DNA from: Candidatus Streptomyces philanthi
Lineage (GTDB): Bacteria; Actinomycetota; Actinomycetes; Streptomycetales; Streptomycetaceae
Length of the DNA stretch: 64,000 nt
Assembly (NCBI GenBank): GCA_018114805.1
Contig: CP073042.1
Coordinates: forward strand, 6,927,501-6,991,500
Direction of reading: 5' to 3'
Positions 19,934 through 30,556 of the stretch are shown in pieces. Numbering within the stretch: the stretch's first letter is position 1; every line of letters starts with the position of its first letter. Both the position numbers and the translations under genes were made by a program. Under the pieces are notes generated by a model. It was not told where the DNA came from, ran no database searches, and saw nothing but the letters and a program-made list of their open reading frames with translations.

Positions 19934-21654
19934 ATGAGTTCCGTACCACCCTCCCCACCGAGCCAGCCGCCACGGTCGGACTCGGCATGGGCGCCGCTCG
20001 CGGCACGCCTCTTCCGGGCCCTGTGGATCGCCCAGTTGGTCTCCAACGTCGGTAGCTGGATGCAGATGATCGGGGCGCAGTGGCTGCTGATCGGACACGA
20101 CGCGGCACTGGTGACACTGGTTCAGATGGCCTCCAGCCTGCCCGTCGTGCTCCTGGCCCTGCCCGCGGGCGTGGTCGCCGACCGCTACGAGCGTCGGAGT
20201 GTGCTCCTGGCCGCGCAGTTCGCCATGCTCGCGGTCTCCGGAACGCTGACGGTGCTGGCGTTCGCGGGCTCCCTCACCCCGACGCTGCTGCTCTTCCTCA
20301 CCTTCCTGCTGGGGTGCGGTACCGCGCTGATGGGCCCGGCCTGGCAGACGATCCAGCCGGGGCTGGTGGAATGCCGCCAACTCGGCCAGGCCGCCGCGCT
20401 CGGCGGCGTGAACATGAACCTGGCCCGTGCCGTCGGGCCGGCACTCGGCGGAGTGGTCGTGGCCGCGGCGGGCGCCGGGTGGGTCTTCGCCTTCAACACG
20501 GCCTCCTATCTCGGCATCGCCGCCGTCCTGCTGTTCTGGCGCCGCCCCAGGACGGTCGCCGCAGCGACAGGAGGTGAGAAGCTGCTGACCGCCCTCGACG
20601 CGGGCCGCCGCTACGTGTGGTAAGCGCCGGGCATCCGCCGGGTCCTCCTGCGCGTGGTGCTGTTCGTCCCCGGTGGCGCCGCCCTGTGGGCGCTGCTACC
20701 GCTGGTCGCGAGCCGCTCCCTGCGCTTGGGCTCCGGCGGCTACGGACTGTTGCTGGGCGCCGTCGGCGTCGGAGCGGTCGCCTACGCGCTGCCCCACAGC
20801 AACCGGGTGCTCGGCGCCAACGGCACCCTGGGCGGCGGGGCCCTGGTCTTCGCGGGCGTCCTGGTGGTGCTGGCCACCGTACGGAACACCTGGCTGGTGT
20901 CGGTGGCGCTGCTGTTCGCGGGGATGGCGTGGATCGGTGTGCTGTCCACTCTCAACGCGGCCACCCAGACGCGGCTCCCCGGCTGGGTCAGGGCCCGTGT
21001 CCTCGCCGTCTACCTCCTCGTCTTCCAGGGTGGCCAGGGGTTGGCGGCGCCGCTGTGGGGCGCCCTCGCCGAGCGGCTAGGACTAGCCGTCCCACTGCTG
21101 GCCGGCAGCGGGTTGCTGCTCGTCAGCGCCCTCAGCCTGCGCCGCTGGCCGCTGCACGGGCGGAGGGGGGCGATCCCTCGCCCTCCGCGCACTGGCCGGT
21201 CCCACCGCTGCTGTTCGAACCGGGACCGACCACGGGCCCCGTACTCGTCACCGTCTCCTACCGCGTCGCGCCGGGGGACGCGACCGCCTTCGGTGAGCGC
21301 ATGGAGCACGTCGCCCGTTCCCGGCGGCGCACCGGAGCCCTTATCTGGGGCCTGTACCAGGACGGACGGGACCCTGGGCACTTCATCGAAAACTACCTCG
21401 TCGCCTCCTAGGCCGAGCACCTGGTCCAACACAGTGACAGACTCACCCTCACCGACCGCCGGCACGAGGAGCGGGCACGCCGTCTCCTGGCCCCGGGCAC
21501 CCGACCGGAGGTCACCCACGCCTTCGACACGTCCTCGGGCCCCGTCGTTCCGCGGGACGGTGGGGTGATCCCGTACCCGGTCCTCCGCGGCACGGCGGAG
21601 GACCATGACCGGCAGGCGACGGACCAGTGGGTGAAAGGAGACGATGCCCGGTGA
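19934..21654 (+). pseudogene. MFS exporter (transmembrane secretion effector type) with C-terminal ferredoxin-like domain, three lesions
   Basis: Starts MSSVPPSPPSQPPRSDSAWA, then FRALWIAQLVSNVGSWMQMI and SSLPVVLLALPAGVVADRYERR, typical of MFS_3 proteins (12 helices). The C-terminal about 100 residues (VTVSYRVAPGDATAFGERM, GALIWGLYQDG) form the extra dimeric alpha-beta barrel-like domain usual in this family. Lesions: TAA at 20621-20623, a one-base shift near 21170, and TAG at 21409-21411 in NYLVAS-AEHLVQH, where relatives have Trp. The TGA at 21652-21654 overlaps the GTG of the pirin gene, indicating translational coupling. The substrate is unknown; family members export drugs or siderophores. 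Confidence 0.82.
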
Positions 21655-22639
21655 GTAACGTCGGAACAGAGCGGGGCGAGCAGCGCGACGGAGTACCGGT
21701 CGCGGGCGGACGGGGCGCGGGTGCCCCGCACGTCGACGTACTCGCCCCACGCGACGTCCCCCTCGGCGGCCCGCGGGCGATGCGGGTACGGCGCACGCTG
21801 CCGCAGCGCGCCCGGACCCTGATCGGCGCCTGGTGCTTCGCCGACCACTACGGCCCCGACGACGTCGCCGACACGGGCGGCATGGACGTCGCCCGGCACC
21901 CGCACACCGGACTGCAGACGGTGAGCTGGTTGTTCAGCGGCGAGATCGAGCACCGGGACAGTCTCGGCAGCCACGCGCTCGTACGGCCGGGCGAACTGAA
22001 CCTCATCACGGGCGGGTACGGCATCAGCCACTCGGAGGTCTCGACCGCGCGCGACACGGTCCTGCACGGCGTGCAGCTGTGGGTGGCGCTGCCCGAACGC
22101 CACAGGCACACCGCACGCGACTTCCAGCACCACGTGCCCGAACCGGTGCGGATCGCCGGGGCCGAGGTCCGGGTGTTCCTGGGCTCCCTGGCAGGGGACG
22201 TGTCCCCGGTGGCGATGTTCACCCCCCTGCTCGGCGCGGAGATCGTCCTGCGGCCCGGGGCGACCGTCACGCTTGCCGTCGAGCCCGGCTTCGAGCACGG
22301 CCTGCTCGTCGACACCGGACCGGTCCGGATGGCCGACACGCTGCTGCGACCGGCGGAACTGGGGTACGCCAGCCCGGGGCACGACACCCTGACGTTGACC
22401 AACGAGTCGGACGGACCGGCCCGGGTCGTCCTGCTCGGCGGGACGCCGTTCGAGGAACGAATCGTCATGTGGTGGAACTTCATCGGCCGTAGCCACGAGG
22501 ACATAGTGCGGGCCCGGGAGGACTGGCGGAACGCCTCCGACCGGTTCGGCGCGGTCGAGGGCTACGACGGCGACCGCCTCCCCGCCCCGGCCCTGCCGAA
22601 CGCCGTCATCGCACCGCGCGGCCCCCCCCGCGCCACTGA
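21651..22639 (+). pseudogene. Pirin family protein, stop lost by a shift in a C run
   Basis: GTG start at 21651 inside the overlap with the MFS stop (gtga), with gaaaggag just upstream. Pirin cupin motifs: RTLPQRARTLIGAWCFADHY, the metal-site GMDVARHPHTGLQTVSWLFSGEIEHRDS and HSEVSTARDTVLHGVQLWVALPE. The protein ends near LPAPALPNAVIAPRG. An eight-C run near 22622-22629 shifts the frame so the expected TGA at 22637-22639 is missed and the frame runs on into the next gene. Without that shift length is about 325. Pirins are iron-binding cupins; some oxidise quercetin, and others modulate metabolism or regulators. Confidence 0.85.
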
Positions 22640-22667
22640 CCCGCGCCCACCTGAAAGGACCTCCCCG

Positions 22668-23028
22668 ATGATCCAGTCTCCCTCCGCCCCCACCGTCGAA
22701 CGCGTGGCCGACCGGCACCGGTACGTCATTCTCGTCGACGGGAAACGCGCCGGTCTGACCGCCTACCGCGACCGCGGTGAGCAGCGGGTCTTCTTCCACA
22801 CGGAGATCGACTACGCCTTCGCCGGCCAGGGCTTGGCCGCGCGGCTGATCCAGGAGGCACTCACCGACGTCCGCGCGTCAGGCAGGCGCGTCGTGCCGGT
22901 CTGCCCCTACGTGGCCAAGTACCTGACCCGGCACGAGGAGTTACGAGGACATCGCCGACCCGGTCACCCCGGAGGTCCAGGAGTGGCTGGAGACCGAGTT
23001 GAGGTCACGGCCGAGGCCCCCGGCGTGA
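22668..23028 (+). pseudogene. Small GNAT-like N-acetyltransferase (YjdJ type), frameshift near the C-terminus
   Basis: Starts MIQSPSAPTVERVADRHRYV after aaagga. FFHTEIDYAFAGQGLAARLI is the acetyl-CoA-binding segment and VVPVCPYVAKYLTRHEEY the conserved tail of this about 110-residue family. One extra base near 22942 shifts the last part; corrected, it reads EDIADPVTPEVQEWLETEL and ends at TGA 23028. Role: acetyl transfer to an unknown small acceptor. The upstream pirin frame runs into this gene only because of the C-run shift, so the apparent fusion is not a real two-domain protein. Confidence 0.8.
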
Positions 23029-23043
23029 CCGTCTCCCCGCCTC

Positions 23044-23858
23044 TCACCTGACGGCTCCGCTGGTGGTCCCGGTGGCGACGTAGTGCTGCGCGACGGCGAG
23101 CAGCACGGCTGCCGGAGCGGACGCCAGAATCGAGGTGGCCATGACGGCGTTCCACCGGTTCGTGTGCGCGCCGACGTACTGGTAGATGCCAGGGTGATCG
23201 GTCGCACCGTCTCCGTGGTGGTCAGTGTGAGGGCGAAGAGGAAGTCACTCCAGGTGAAGAGGAAGGTAAAGACGCCGGCGGTGATCAACGCGTTGGCGCT
23301 GACCGGGAGCGCCACGGAGCGGAACGCACGCCAGTCGCCCGCACCGTCCACCCGCGCGGCCTCGATGATCTCCTTGGGGATGCTCCGCAGGAACCAACGC
23401 AGGACGAGGATTGCGAAGGGCACCCCTGCGGTCGAGTCGGCGAAGATCAGTCCGAGGTAGGAGTTCAGCAGCCCCAGGTCGTTGTAGGAGCCGTAGAGTG
23501 CGTTCGCCACGACGATGCCCGGCACCATCTGGGTGATCAGGACGCCGAAGAGGACGAGGTCGGTACCTCGCATGGGGAAGTGCGCCAGCACGTAGGCCGC
23601 CGGCGCGGCCAGGCCCAGGCTGAGTGCCACGCTGCCCAGCGCCACCACCAGGCTGGTGACGATGTTGGCGCCCTGGTCGCGCAGCGCGGTGGCGTAACCG
23701 CTGAAGTCCGGGTGGAGGGGGAACCACCCTCCCCGCAGGATGTTCCCCGCCGGTTGCAGGTAGGCGTTCACCATCCAGTAGGCGGGGAACAGCATCACCG
23801 CGAGCAGCAGGATCCCGACGATCGTGGATGGCCAGCCACGGCCCGGTGCGCGCTTCAC
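23044..23858 (-). pseudogene. Carbohydrate ABC transporter permease, MalG type, frameshifted near the C-terminus
   Basis: GTG start at 23858, 10 bases past the preceding permease stop and behind gaaggag, chosen over a further GTG at 23897 that would overlap that gene. Hydrophobic segments (VGILLLAVMLFPAYWMVNAY, LVVALGSVALSLGLAAPAAY) and the cytoplasmic EAA loop EIIEAARVDGAGDWRAFRSV, which docks to the ATPase. A one-base loss near 23190 shifts GIYQYVGAHTNRWNAVMATS and the last helix out of frame; it ends AVR at TGA 23044. No ATPase gene lies in this operon; such systems often share a genome-wide MsiK ATPase. Confidence 0.85.
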
Positions 23859-23868
23859 GGGCTCCTTC

Positions 23869-24784
23869 TCAGGCGTGTTGGGCGCGCCGGTGGGCACGCA
23901 GGTAGACGAGGGCGAAGACGAGCGACATGACGATCAGTAGGTTGCTCATCGCGGTGCCGCGGCCGAAGTCGAACTGCTGGAAGGACAGTGCGTAGGACTG
24001 GGTGGCGAGGGTCTCCGTGGCGTTGGCCGGCCCTCCGCCGGTCACCACGAGCATGATGTCCAGCACCTTGAGCGTGTAGACTACGCCCAGCACCAGCACG
24101 ACGTTGACCGCGGGGCGCAGCAGTGGCCAGGTGACATAACGGAACGACGCCAGTGGACCGGCGCTGTCCAAACCTCGCCGCCTCGTACAGATGGGGCGGG
24201 ATGTCCCGCAGCCCGCCGTACAGGATCGCGGTGTTGAAGGGGACGCCCACCCAGATGTTGACGAGGATCACCGAGACCAGCGCCTCGGAGGTGTCGGTGA
24301 GCCAAGGGACGCCGGACGAGACGAGGTGGAGTTTGCCCAGCGCGTCGTTGACGACTCCCGAGTCGGTGTCGAGCATCCACTTCCACGTCGTGGCGGAGAC
24401 GACCAGCGGCAGCAGCCACGGCAGCATCAGGAGTGACCGCAGAACGCCGTTGAGCGGAAAGCGGTGCTGGAAGAAGAGGGCCATGGCCAGGCCGAGCACG
24501 AACTGCCCGATGATCGAACCGGCCGTGAACAGGACCGTCGTCACCAAGGTCTGGGAGAACAGGTCCGACGACAGGATCTTGGCGTAGTTCCGCAGTCCCA
24601 CGAACGGCGCGGCACCGGTGTAGAAGGTCGTGGTCGTGTACTGCTGGAAGCTCATCACGACGTTCTTGACGATCGGGTAGCCGAAGAACAGCAGCAGGTA
24701 GGGCCCGGCGGGCAGGACGAACAGCCACCGCGTGAGCGACTCCCGAAGGCGGGCCCGGGCCGCACTCCGGCTCGTGCCGCCCAC
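23869..24784 (-). pseudogene. Carbohydrate ABC transporter permease, MalF type, frameshifted
   Basis: GTG start at 24784. RWLFVLPAGPYLLLFFGYPI, TVLFTAGSIIGQFVLGLAM and MLPWLLPLVVSATTWKWML are transmembrane segments; the EAA loop begins LYEAARLDSAGPLASFRYVT. A base is lost near 24172, inside that loop, moving the last two helices and the end (RAHRRAQHA, TGA at 23869) into another frame. About 305 residues when repaired. It lies between the binding protein and the second permease with spacings near 10 bases, so the three form one operon. Confidence 0.85.
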
Positions 24785-24791
24785 GCCCTTC

Positions 24792-26028
24792 TCAGGAACT
24801 GGTCGCGATCCGCTGGGTACGCTTCAGCGCCTCTCGCGGTGTCTGCTCACCCGTCAGCGCCAACTGGACGGCGGTGTAGATCCCTCGCCGCCCTGGGCCA
24901 CCCGACGCCCAGTTCGCTGGTACGGGACCGGGCCTTCTCGGCGCTCTCGACGAAGGCCGCCATCGACCGGACCCGCTGGGCGTACCGGGCGGCCACCACG
25001 GCACGGTGTACCTCTGCTCGGCCTGGGCGAGCATGTTCGCTGGGTCGTTCAGACAGGCGACCACCCGCGCCGCCTCCTTCCGCTTCGCCGTGGAAGCGTT
25101 GCACGGGACGGTCCACACCTCGCCGCCGAGCGGGGTGACAGGGGCCTGCCCCGCACGGGGGACAGGCACGGGGCCACGCCCCAGCGCAGTTCCCTGGCCG
25201 CGTTCATGGCCGGTATCCGCCAGGGGCCGTTGAGCATCATGGCTGCCTTGCCGGCGACGAACTGGTCATCGAGGTCGGCCTGGTTCCAGTTCAGCACCGA
25301 CCTCGACATCGATCCGCTCTCGACCAGGTCGACCCAGAGCTGGAGGGCTTGCGCGGCCTGCGGGGTGTCCAGACGCCGCTCGCCCCGCCGTTGGACCACA
25401 GGAAGGGCAGTAACTGCCAGCTCCCCTCGAAGGTGGCGTTCGCGTCGACCGCCATGCCGTAGCGCCCTGGGCGGGTCAGCTTGGCCGCCGCCTCCCTGAG
25501 CTGCTCCCCGGTTCTCGGTACCGCGACACCGGCCTCGGCGAGCATGTCCTTGTTGTAGACGAGGGCGACCGTGCTGACCGTGGGCGCCAGCCCGTACACC
25601 TTCCCCTCGTACGTGCCGGCCGAGAGGATGCCTTCGGCGAAGCCGCTGGAGTCGATGCCGTACTGGTCCAGCGGGGTCAGCGCGCCGGTCTGCACGATCT
25701 GCTGCAGGTCCGGGTTGTCCAGCATCAACACGTCGGGGAGCGTCCGCGACAACGCCTGTCGCAGGACCGTGGGGACGAGCGACCGCCCGGGAACGCTTGA
25801 GTGCTCGACCTTCACGCCGACGGCCCTGCCGCACTGGCTGAGCCGCTCGCTCCACTGGGCGTGTTCGACCTCGTCGGTGTAGTAGTCGAGTGCGGTGATG
25901 GAGGTGACCTCGTCCGTGGCGGACCCGTTGCCTGTTCCGTCACCGCACCCGCCGGCAGTCAGGGCCAGGACGACGGTCGCGAGGAGGGCGGTGAGCCGCC
26001 GTGCCGGCGGTCTGACCGGAAAGATCAT
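24792..26028 (-). pseudogene. Extracellular solute-binding protein (sugar type) lipoprotein, multiple frameshifts
   Basis: Starts MIFPVRPPARRLTALLATVV with a lipobox ending TAGGC at residue 28. Family-1 binding protein motifs: LPDVLMLDNPDLQQIVQTG, YEGKVYGLAPTVSTVALVYN and ATFEGSWQLLPFLWSNGG. The frame then shifts near 25375, 25150 and again downstream, so that VDLVESGSMSRSVLNWNQAD with AAMMLNGPWRIPAMNAAREL and the end (TGEQTPREALKRTQRIATSS) occupy different frames. Repaired length is about 410. Role: extracellular sugar capture for the two permeases downstream. The exact sugar cannot be inferred. Confidence 0.82.
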
Positions 26029-26663
26029 GGTGGGGCCTGTTCCCGAGCGACGTGCGTGAGCCGTATATCCTTTATGTCTGTCTCGAGATCTTATGGGTGG
26101 AATCCGGGTCCCCGGACAACTCGGTCAGACTAAGCGCACGAGACGAGGCCCCCGCGTCCGCGGCGGTCACGGAATGGGCCGCGGCGGTGTCCGACCGTGC
26201 ATGGCGAGCCCCGTGCTTGCCCGGGTGTCGGGTCCGCGGCGGCGGAGCCGGATACCGCGAGCCCGTCACGCCGGCTGGCGCCCGGCAGGCCCTTGGGGAA
26301 CCAGGCTGGCGGGTGGGAGCCGCCCCGTCCGGCGAACGGTGTTGTTTCGCAGGTGAAGTACGATGGCCCGCTGTGGCGCCACTCACCTGGTCCTCCGCGT
26401 TCCCTCTCCTCCCAGCCGCGCGGTCGGCACCACCTCTCGGGTCGAACCAGCCGCCTGGCGGTCGCTCGCGAACACGCGGGGTGACCGGCTCGTGTGCCAC
26501 ATCACCCTCGCGGGCGGCCGGACTCGTGCGGTGCGCCCTGTCGACACCCGTCGACAAAGATCCCTGCTGCGGGGGAGAGCGGCTGCCCCCGACGGGTGCG
26601 GTCACTCGGCAGCACGGGGCGGACCCGGCTCCGACGGACGGTGCGGGTTGGAAAGGTGCATGA
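26029..26663. promoter_or_regulatory. Divergent intergenic region between the sugar operon and the second LAL regulator
   Basis: 635 bases. An unusually AT-rich stretch at 26066-26093 (tatcctttatgtctgtctcg) lies 40-65 bases upstream of the binding-protein start and is the likely sugar-operon promoter. A ribosome binding site gaaagg precedes the regulator start at 26664. The open frames between have no recognisable motifs. A LAL regulator controlling the divergent sugar transporter would recall MalT, but no operator match can be shown. Confidence 0.45.
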
Positions 26664-29463
26664 GTGGTGGGGTCGGGCGAACCGCTGACCCGTAGCGGCC
26701 TGCGCGGCCGAGAGGCCGAACTCGCGGAACTTCACGCACTGATCACCGCGGTGCCCCGCACCGGGAGCGGCGGGCTGGCCCTGATCCAGGGGGAGCCGGG
26801 CATCGGCAAGACCACGCTGCTCGCCGAGGCCGTCACCACGGCCAGGGCGGCGGGGTTCTCCGTCGGCCTCGGCAAGGCCGACGAGCTCTACCACATCGTG
26901 CCCCTCTCCTCTTTGGCGGCCTCCGTCCTGCACGGCGAGCAGCCGCTGCTGTCCGGTGACGCCTTCGCCGATCTCGCGCGCAACCAGGACCAGCGGATCT
27001 GGCTGGTGGAGCGGCTCGCGGAGGCGATCGAAGCCAGAGCCGGCAGCGCGCCGGTCCTGATCGGTCTGGACGACGTGCAGTGGGCCGACCCGCTCAGCCG
27101 GTTCGCCCTGCGACAGCTTCCGGCACGACTGCGGACCTCGCCGGTGCTGTAGCTGCTCGCCGGACGACCGGACCCCGCCGGCCCGGCCGAGGACATCCTC
27201 GCGGCCGCGACCGAGGCGCTGCCGACGGTCACCGTGCCCCTGGGACCGCTGTCCGGCGCGGCCATCCGGCAACTGGCCGACGACACCCTGGGGGCAGCCG
27301 TCGACGAGCGGGTACGGGACCTGCTCGACGGTGCCGGCGGGAACCCGTTCCTCGCCGTCGAGATGCTCGCGGGACTGGGGACCGCCGATACATCGGGCGA
27401 TCTCGTGCCCCCCACGCTCCTGGTGGGCGTGCGCGGCAGGCTCAGGTCCCTGCGACCCGACACCCTGCGCTTCCTGTGGATGGGAGCCGTGCTCGGGCGC
27501 GGGTTCAGCCTCCACGACGCCGCCGCGTTGTGCGGCCAGCCGCCCGCCACCCTGATCCCGGCGCTGGAGGAGGCGATGCGCGCCGGGCTTCTGGACGACG
27601 ACGGTGACGACCTCGTCTTCCGGCACGACCTGCTGCGCCAGGCCGTCTACGTCGACATCACCCCCTCAGCCCGGAAGGTCCTGCACCGGGATGCCGCCAG
27701 CCACCTCGTGGCCACGGGCGGCCGGCCGATCGACGCGGTGCCGCACATCCTCCGGGGCGCCGAGGTCGGAGACGAAGAACGCGTGGCGCTGCTGCGGCGA
27801 GCAGCCGAGGACGTGCTGCCGGTCACTCCGGGTCTGGCGGCCGACCTGATGACGCGCGCCCTGGAACTGGTGCCGCCCGCCTCGCCGCTGAGGTTCGAGG
27901 TGGGCGAACGGGCGATCCGCTGCCTGACCCGAGCCGGCAGAAGTCGGGAAGCGCTGTCGACCGGCGATCGGCTGCTGGCCTGCCGGCCGCCGCTGGATGT
28001 CTTCAGCCGGCTGCAGGCCGCCCTCGGCGGGGCGCTGTGGAACATGGACCTGGCCGAGGAGCTGCGCCGCCGGACCGAATCGGCCCTCGGCGTCGAAGGC
28101 GCGGCCCCGGAGGCGGCGGCGAGGCTGGCCGCCCTGCGGGCGCTGGCCCTGTCCCGGGGACATGACCTCATCGCGGCGCGCGCGGCCGGCGCGACCGCGC
28201 TGCGGGCCGCCACCGCGATCGGTGACCGGGAGGCATACGTCCTGGCCCTGTCCGGGCTCGGTGAGATCGCGCAGAACGCGGGGGAGAACGCCGTCCCGCT
28301 GGAGCACTTCGCCAGGCTCAGCACCATCGAACCCGCCTTCCTTCCCGAAGAGATCGTCGCGCACCTGCACATGGACGACTTCGCGTCCAGCGCCCGGCTG
28401 CTCCTGCGGGCGGGGACGACGCCGGGAAAACGCGCCAGGCGATGATGCTGTGGGCGCAGGGCCAGCACGATCTGGGACTGGGCCGGCTCGACGACGCCGA
28501 CGCCGGCTTCGCCACCATGGAGCGCCTGGAGGACGACGTGCAGGTCCCCGTCCAGCAGGTGAACGCCCGCGTGATCCGCTCCCGGATCGCCCTGCTGCGC
28601 GGCGACCGGGATGCGGCGCGGGAGCACCTGGAAGCGGCACAAAGACGGCTGGCGGTCAAACCGAATCCGGGCAACACGGCCGCGGTGCGCTTCCTGGAGG
28701 CCGTCCACGCCGAGGCCGACGGGGACGTCGGGCTCGCCGTCGACAAGATCCTACAGGTGACAAGATCCGACAGGTGACAAGATCCGACAGGTGTAGAAGC
28801 AAGGTGTCTTCATGCGCTGGCGGCTGTTGCGTGACTGGGTCGAGTCCGCGGTACGCGTGGCCCTGCGCGGAGCGGACCACGAGCTCGCCGAGGACCTGGC
28901 CACACAGGCGCGGACGCACGCCGCGCGTAACCCCGCCGTGCCGACTGCCACGGGCGTCGCGGCGCAGGCCCTCGGGCTTCTCGGAAACGATCTCGCCCTG
29001 CTGGAGGAATATCTGTGGCCCTGCTCGAGGCTAGCCCGCGCCCGCTGGTCCGGGCCGCCGCCTACGCCGATCTCGGACAGGCCCATCTGGCGGCGGGTCA
29101 CGGGCCTCAGGCGGTGGCCGCCCTGACGCGGGCCGGGCCCGTGACGTGTTCGCCGAGTCAGGGCTCACGCCGCGGCGGCCCGCCTGCAGCGCGCCCTGGA
29201 CGGCGCGGGGGCCGGCGGCGGCCGGGTGGTGACCAAGCAGCGCCCCGTCCAGGGATGGGGCCCTCACGGCCTCGGAGCGGAAGGTCGCGCGTCTGGTCGC
29301 CGAGGGCCACACCAACCGGTCGGCCGCCGATCTGCTCTTCATCTCCCCACACACCGTCAACACGCACCTGACCTCCGCCTTCCGCAAGCTGGCGGTGAAC
29401 TCCCGGGTCCAGCTCGCCAACCTGGTCAGGGCCTTGCCCGACACCGAGCGGACCGGTGAATGA
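26664..29463 (+). pseudogene. LuxR-family large ATP-binding regulator (LAL), amber plus frameshifts
   Basis: Full-length layout of about 930 codons: LRGREAELAELHALI, Walker A GEPGIGKTT (about residue 45), Walker B VLIGLDDVQWADPL (about 135), a long helical repeat region, and a C-terminal LuxR HTH (LTASERKVARLVAEGHTNRS, FISPHTVNTHLTSAFRKL). TAG at 27150-27152 interrupts SPVL-LLAGRPDP, where LAL proteins have Trp. Shifts follow near 28440, at a 17-base triplication (28742-28792), near 29020 and near 29140. It ends TGA at 29461. It diverges from the sugar ABC operon and may have controlled it in an ATP- and inducer-dependent way. Confidence 0.83.
28742..28792. repeat. 17-base tandem triplication inside the LAL gene
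   Basis: gacaagatccgacaggt is present three times in a row at 28742-28758 (one mismatch, t for g), 28759-28775 and 28776-28792. The two extra units add 34 bases, which shifts the reading frame and leads to a stop soon afterwards. It looks like slippage-type expansion of a unit originally present once (coding ...DKI-Q-V). Confidence 0.85.
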
Positions 29464-29540
29464 TTGGTACGTTCACGCGATGCCTTCCCGCGCCCGGAGC
29501 CACTTGGCTGGGGCGGCGAACCCAAGAGGAGGACACCGCC

Positions 29541-30303
29541 ATGCCATCGACCGCTCCACCGCCCACCATCGTGCTCGTGCACGGGGCGTTCACCGACGCC
29601 TCGTCCTGGGCGGGGGCCATCAGCCTCCTGCACGCCGCTGGTGCCACCGTGCGCGCCCCAGCGAACCCGCTGCGCGGCCTGCCACGACGCCGCCTCCCTC
29701 ACGAACGTGGTGCGCGCTATCGACGTCCCTGTCGTGCTGGTGGGCCATGGCTACGGTGGCGCGGTCATCACGCACGCCGCCACCGACGCCGACAACGTTG
29801 TGGCGCTGTGCTACGTCGCGGCGTTCGGCCTCGACTTCGGCGAGTGCGTCCTGGACATCACGAGCCGGTTTCCGCCCACGCCGGCGGCCGACGTGACGTG
29901 CACCGTCGACTTCCCGGCGCGTCCACCCGGCGGCCCGGACAGCGAGCTCCACATCAGCGAGGGGCGCTTCCCGCAGGTGTACGCCGCCGATCTGCCGCTC
30001 CACGTGCGGAACGTGATGTCCGTGGCCCAGCGCCCGATCGCCCACCGCGCGCTGACCAGCAGATCCGGTCCGCCGGCATGGGCCTCCAAGCCCTCCTGGT
30101 ACGCCATCGCGACCGCCGACCGGATGCTCAGCCCCACCGCTCAGCGCTTCATGGCCCAACGCATGGCGGCCACCGAACACGTGCTGGACGGCTTACACGC
30201 CGTCGCCCTGTCGCAGCCCGAGGCCGTGGTCGCGATGATCCGGGAAGCCGTCGAACAGAGCACCGGTCGCGGCGACGGCGACCGGCCACGGCTGCCCTTC
30301 TGA
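29541..30303 (+). pseudogene. Alpha/beta hydrolase, frameshifted and lacking its nucleophile Ser
   Basis: Starts MPSTAPPPTIVLVHGAFTDASSWAGAISLL, the oxyanion HG motif of the family. The frame shifts near 29680 (PANPLRG, then DAASLTNVVRAIDVPVVLVG). The nucleophile elbow reads GHGYGG rather than GHSYGG, so the catalytic Ser is Gly. The rest (AVITHAATDADNVVALCYVA, KPSWYAIATADRMLSPTAQR with the Asp region, and HAVALSQPEAVVAMI with the catalytic His) is conserved, ending PRLPF. It follows the LAL gene by about 80 bases. Two independent inactivating changes make this a convincing pseudogene. Confidence 0.82.
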
Positions 30304-30461
30304 GTGAGGGGCGAGGGGGTGACCACACCTATCCGCGCGGCGAGGTGGCCCAGGACGCTACCACGTCGCCGCCGGCGCACCGGCGGAGCCTCAGGTGGGG
30401 GCCACCTCGTCCGGCGCCCCTGATCTAGCGGATTCACGCGATGTGCCGGCCCGAGCCGGCT

Positions 30462-30517
30462 GGCCCGGTGGTCTAGAAGCACACCGGGCCCCGGCTACCA
30501 GGCCGCCCGGTAGCCGG
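30462..30517. terminator. Two tandem hairpins between the hydrolase and the AraC gene
   Basis: Hairpin 1: ggcccggtg (30462-30470) with caccgggcc (30482-30490). Hairpin 2: ccggctacc (30491-30499) with ggtagccgg (30509-30517). They abut directly. They could end transcription of the upstream hydrolase or form a leader structure for the AraC gene that starts 40 bases later. Neither is followed by a U run, as is usual in high-GC actinomycetes. Confidence 0.5.
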
Positions 30518-30556
30518 ATACGAACCGCTAGTCGATCAGGATGCCAAGGGAGCCAG

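Noticed and set aside
21627-23051. A genuine pirin-GNAT fusion protein
   Set aside because: A ribosome binding site and ATG lie between the domains, and one base in a C run restores the pirin stop.
30490-30540. A tRNA-like T-arm (ggttcgtatcc on the minus strand) near two hairpins
   Set aside because: The flanking bases do not form a five-pair T stem, and no anticodon or acceptor stem can be drawn.
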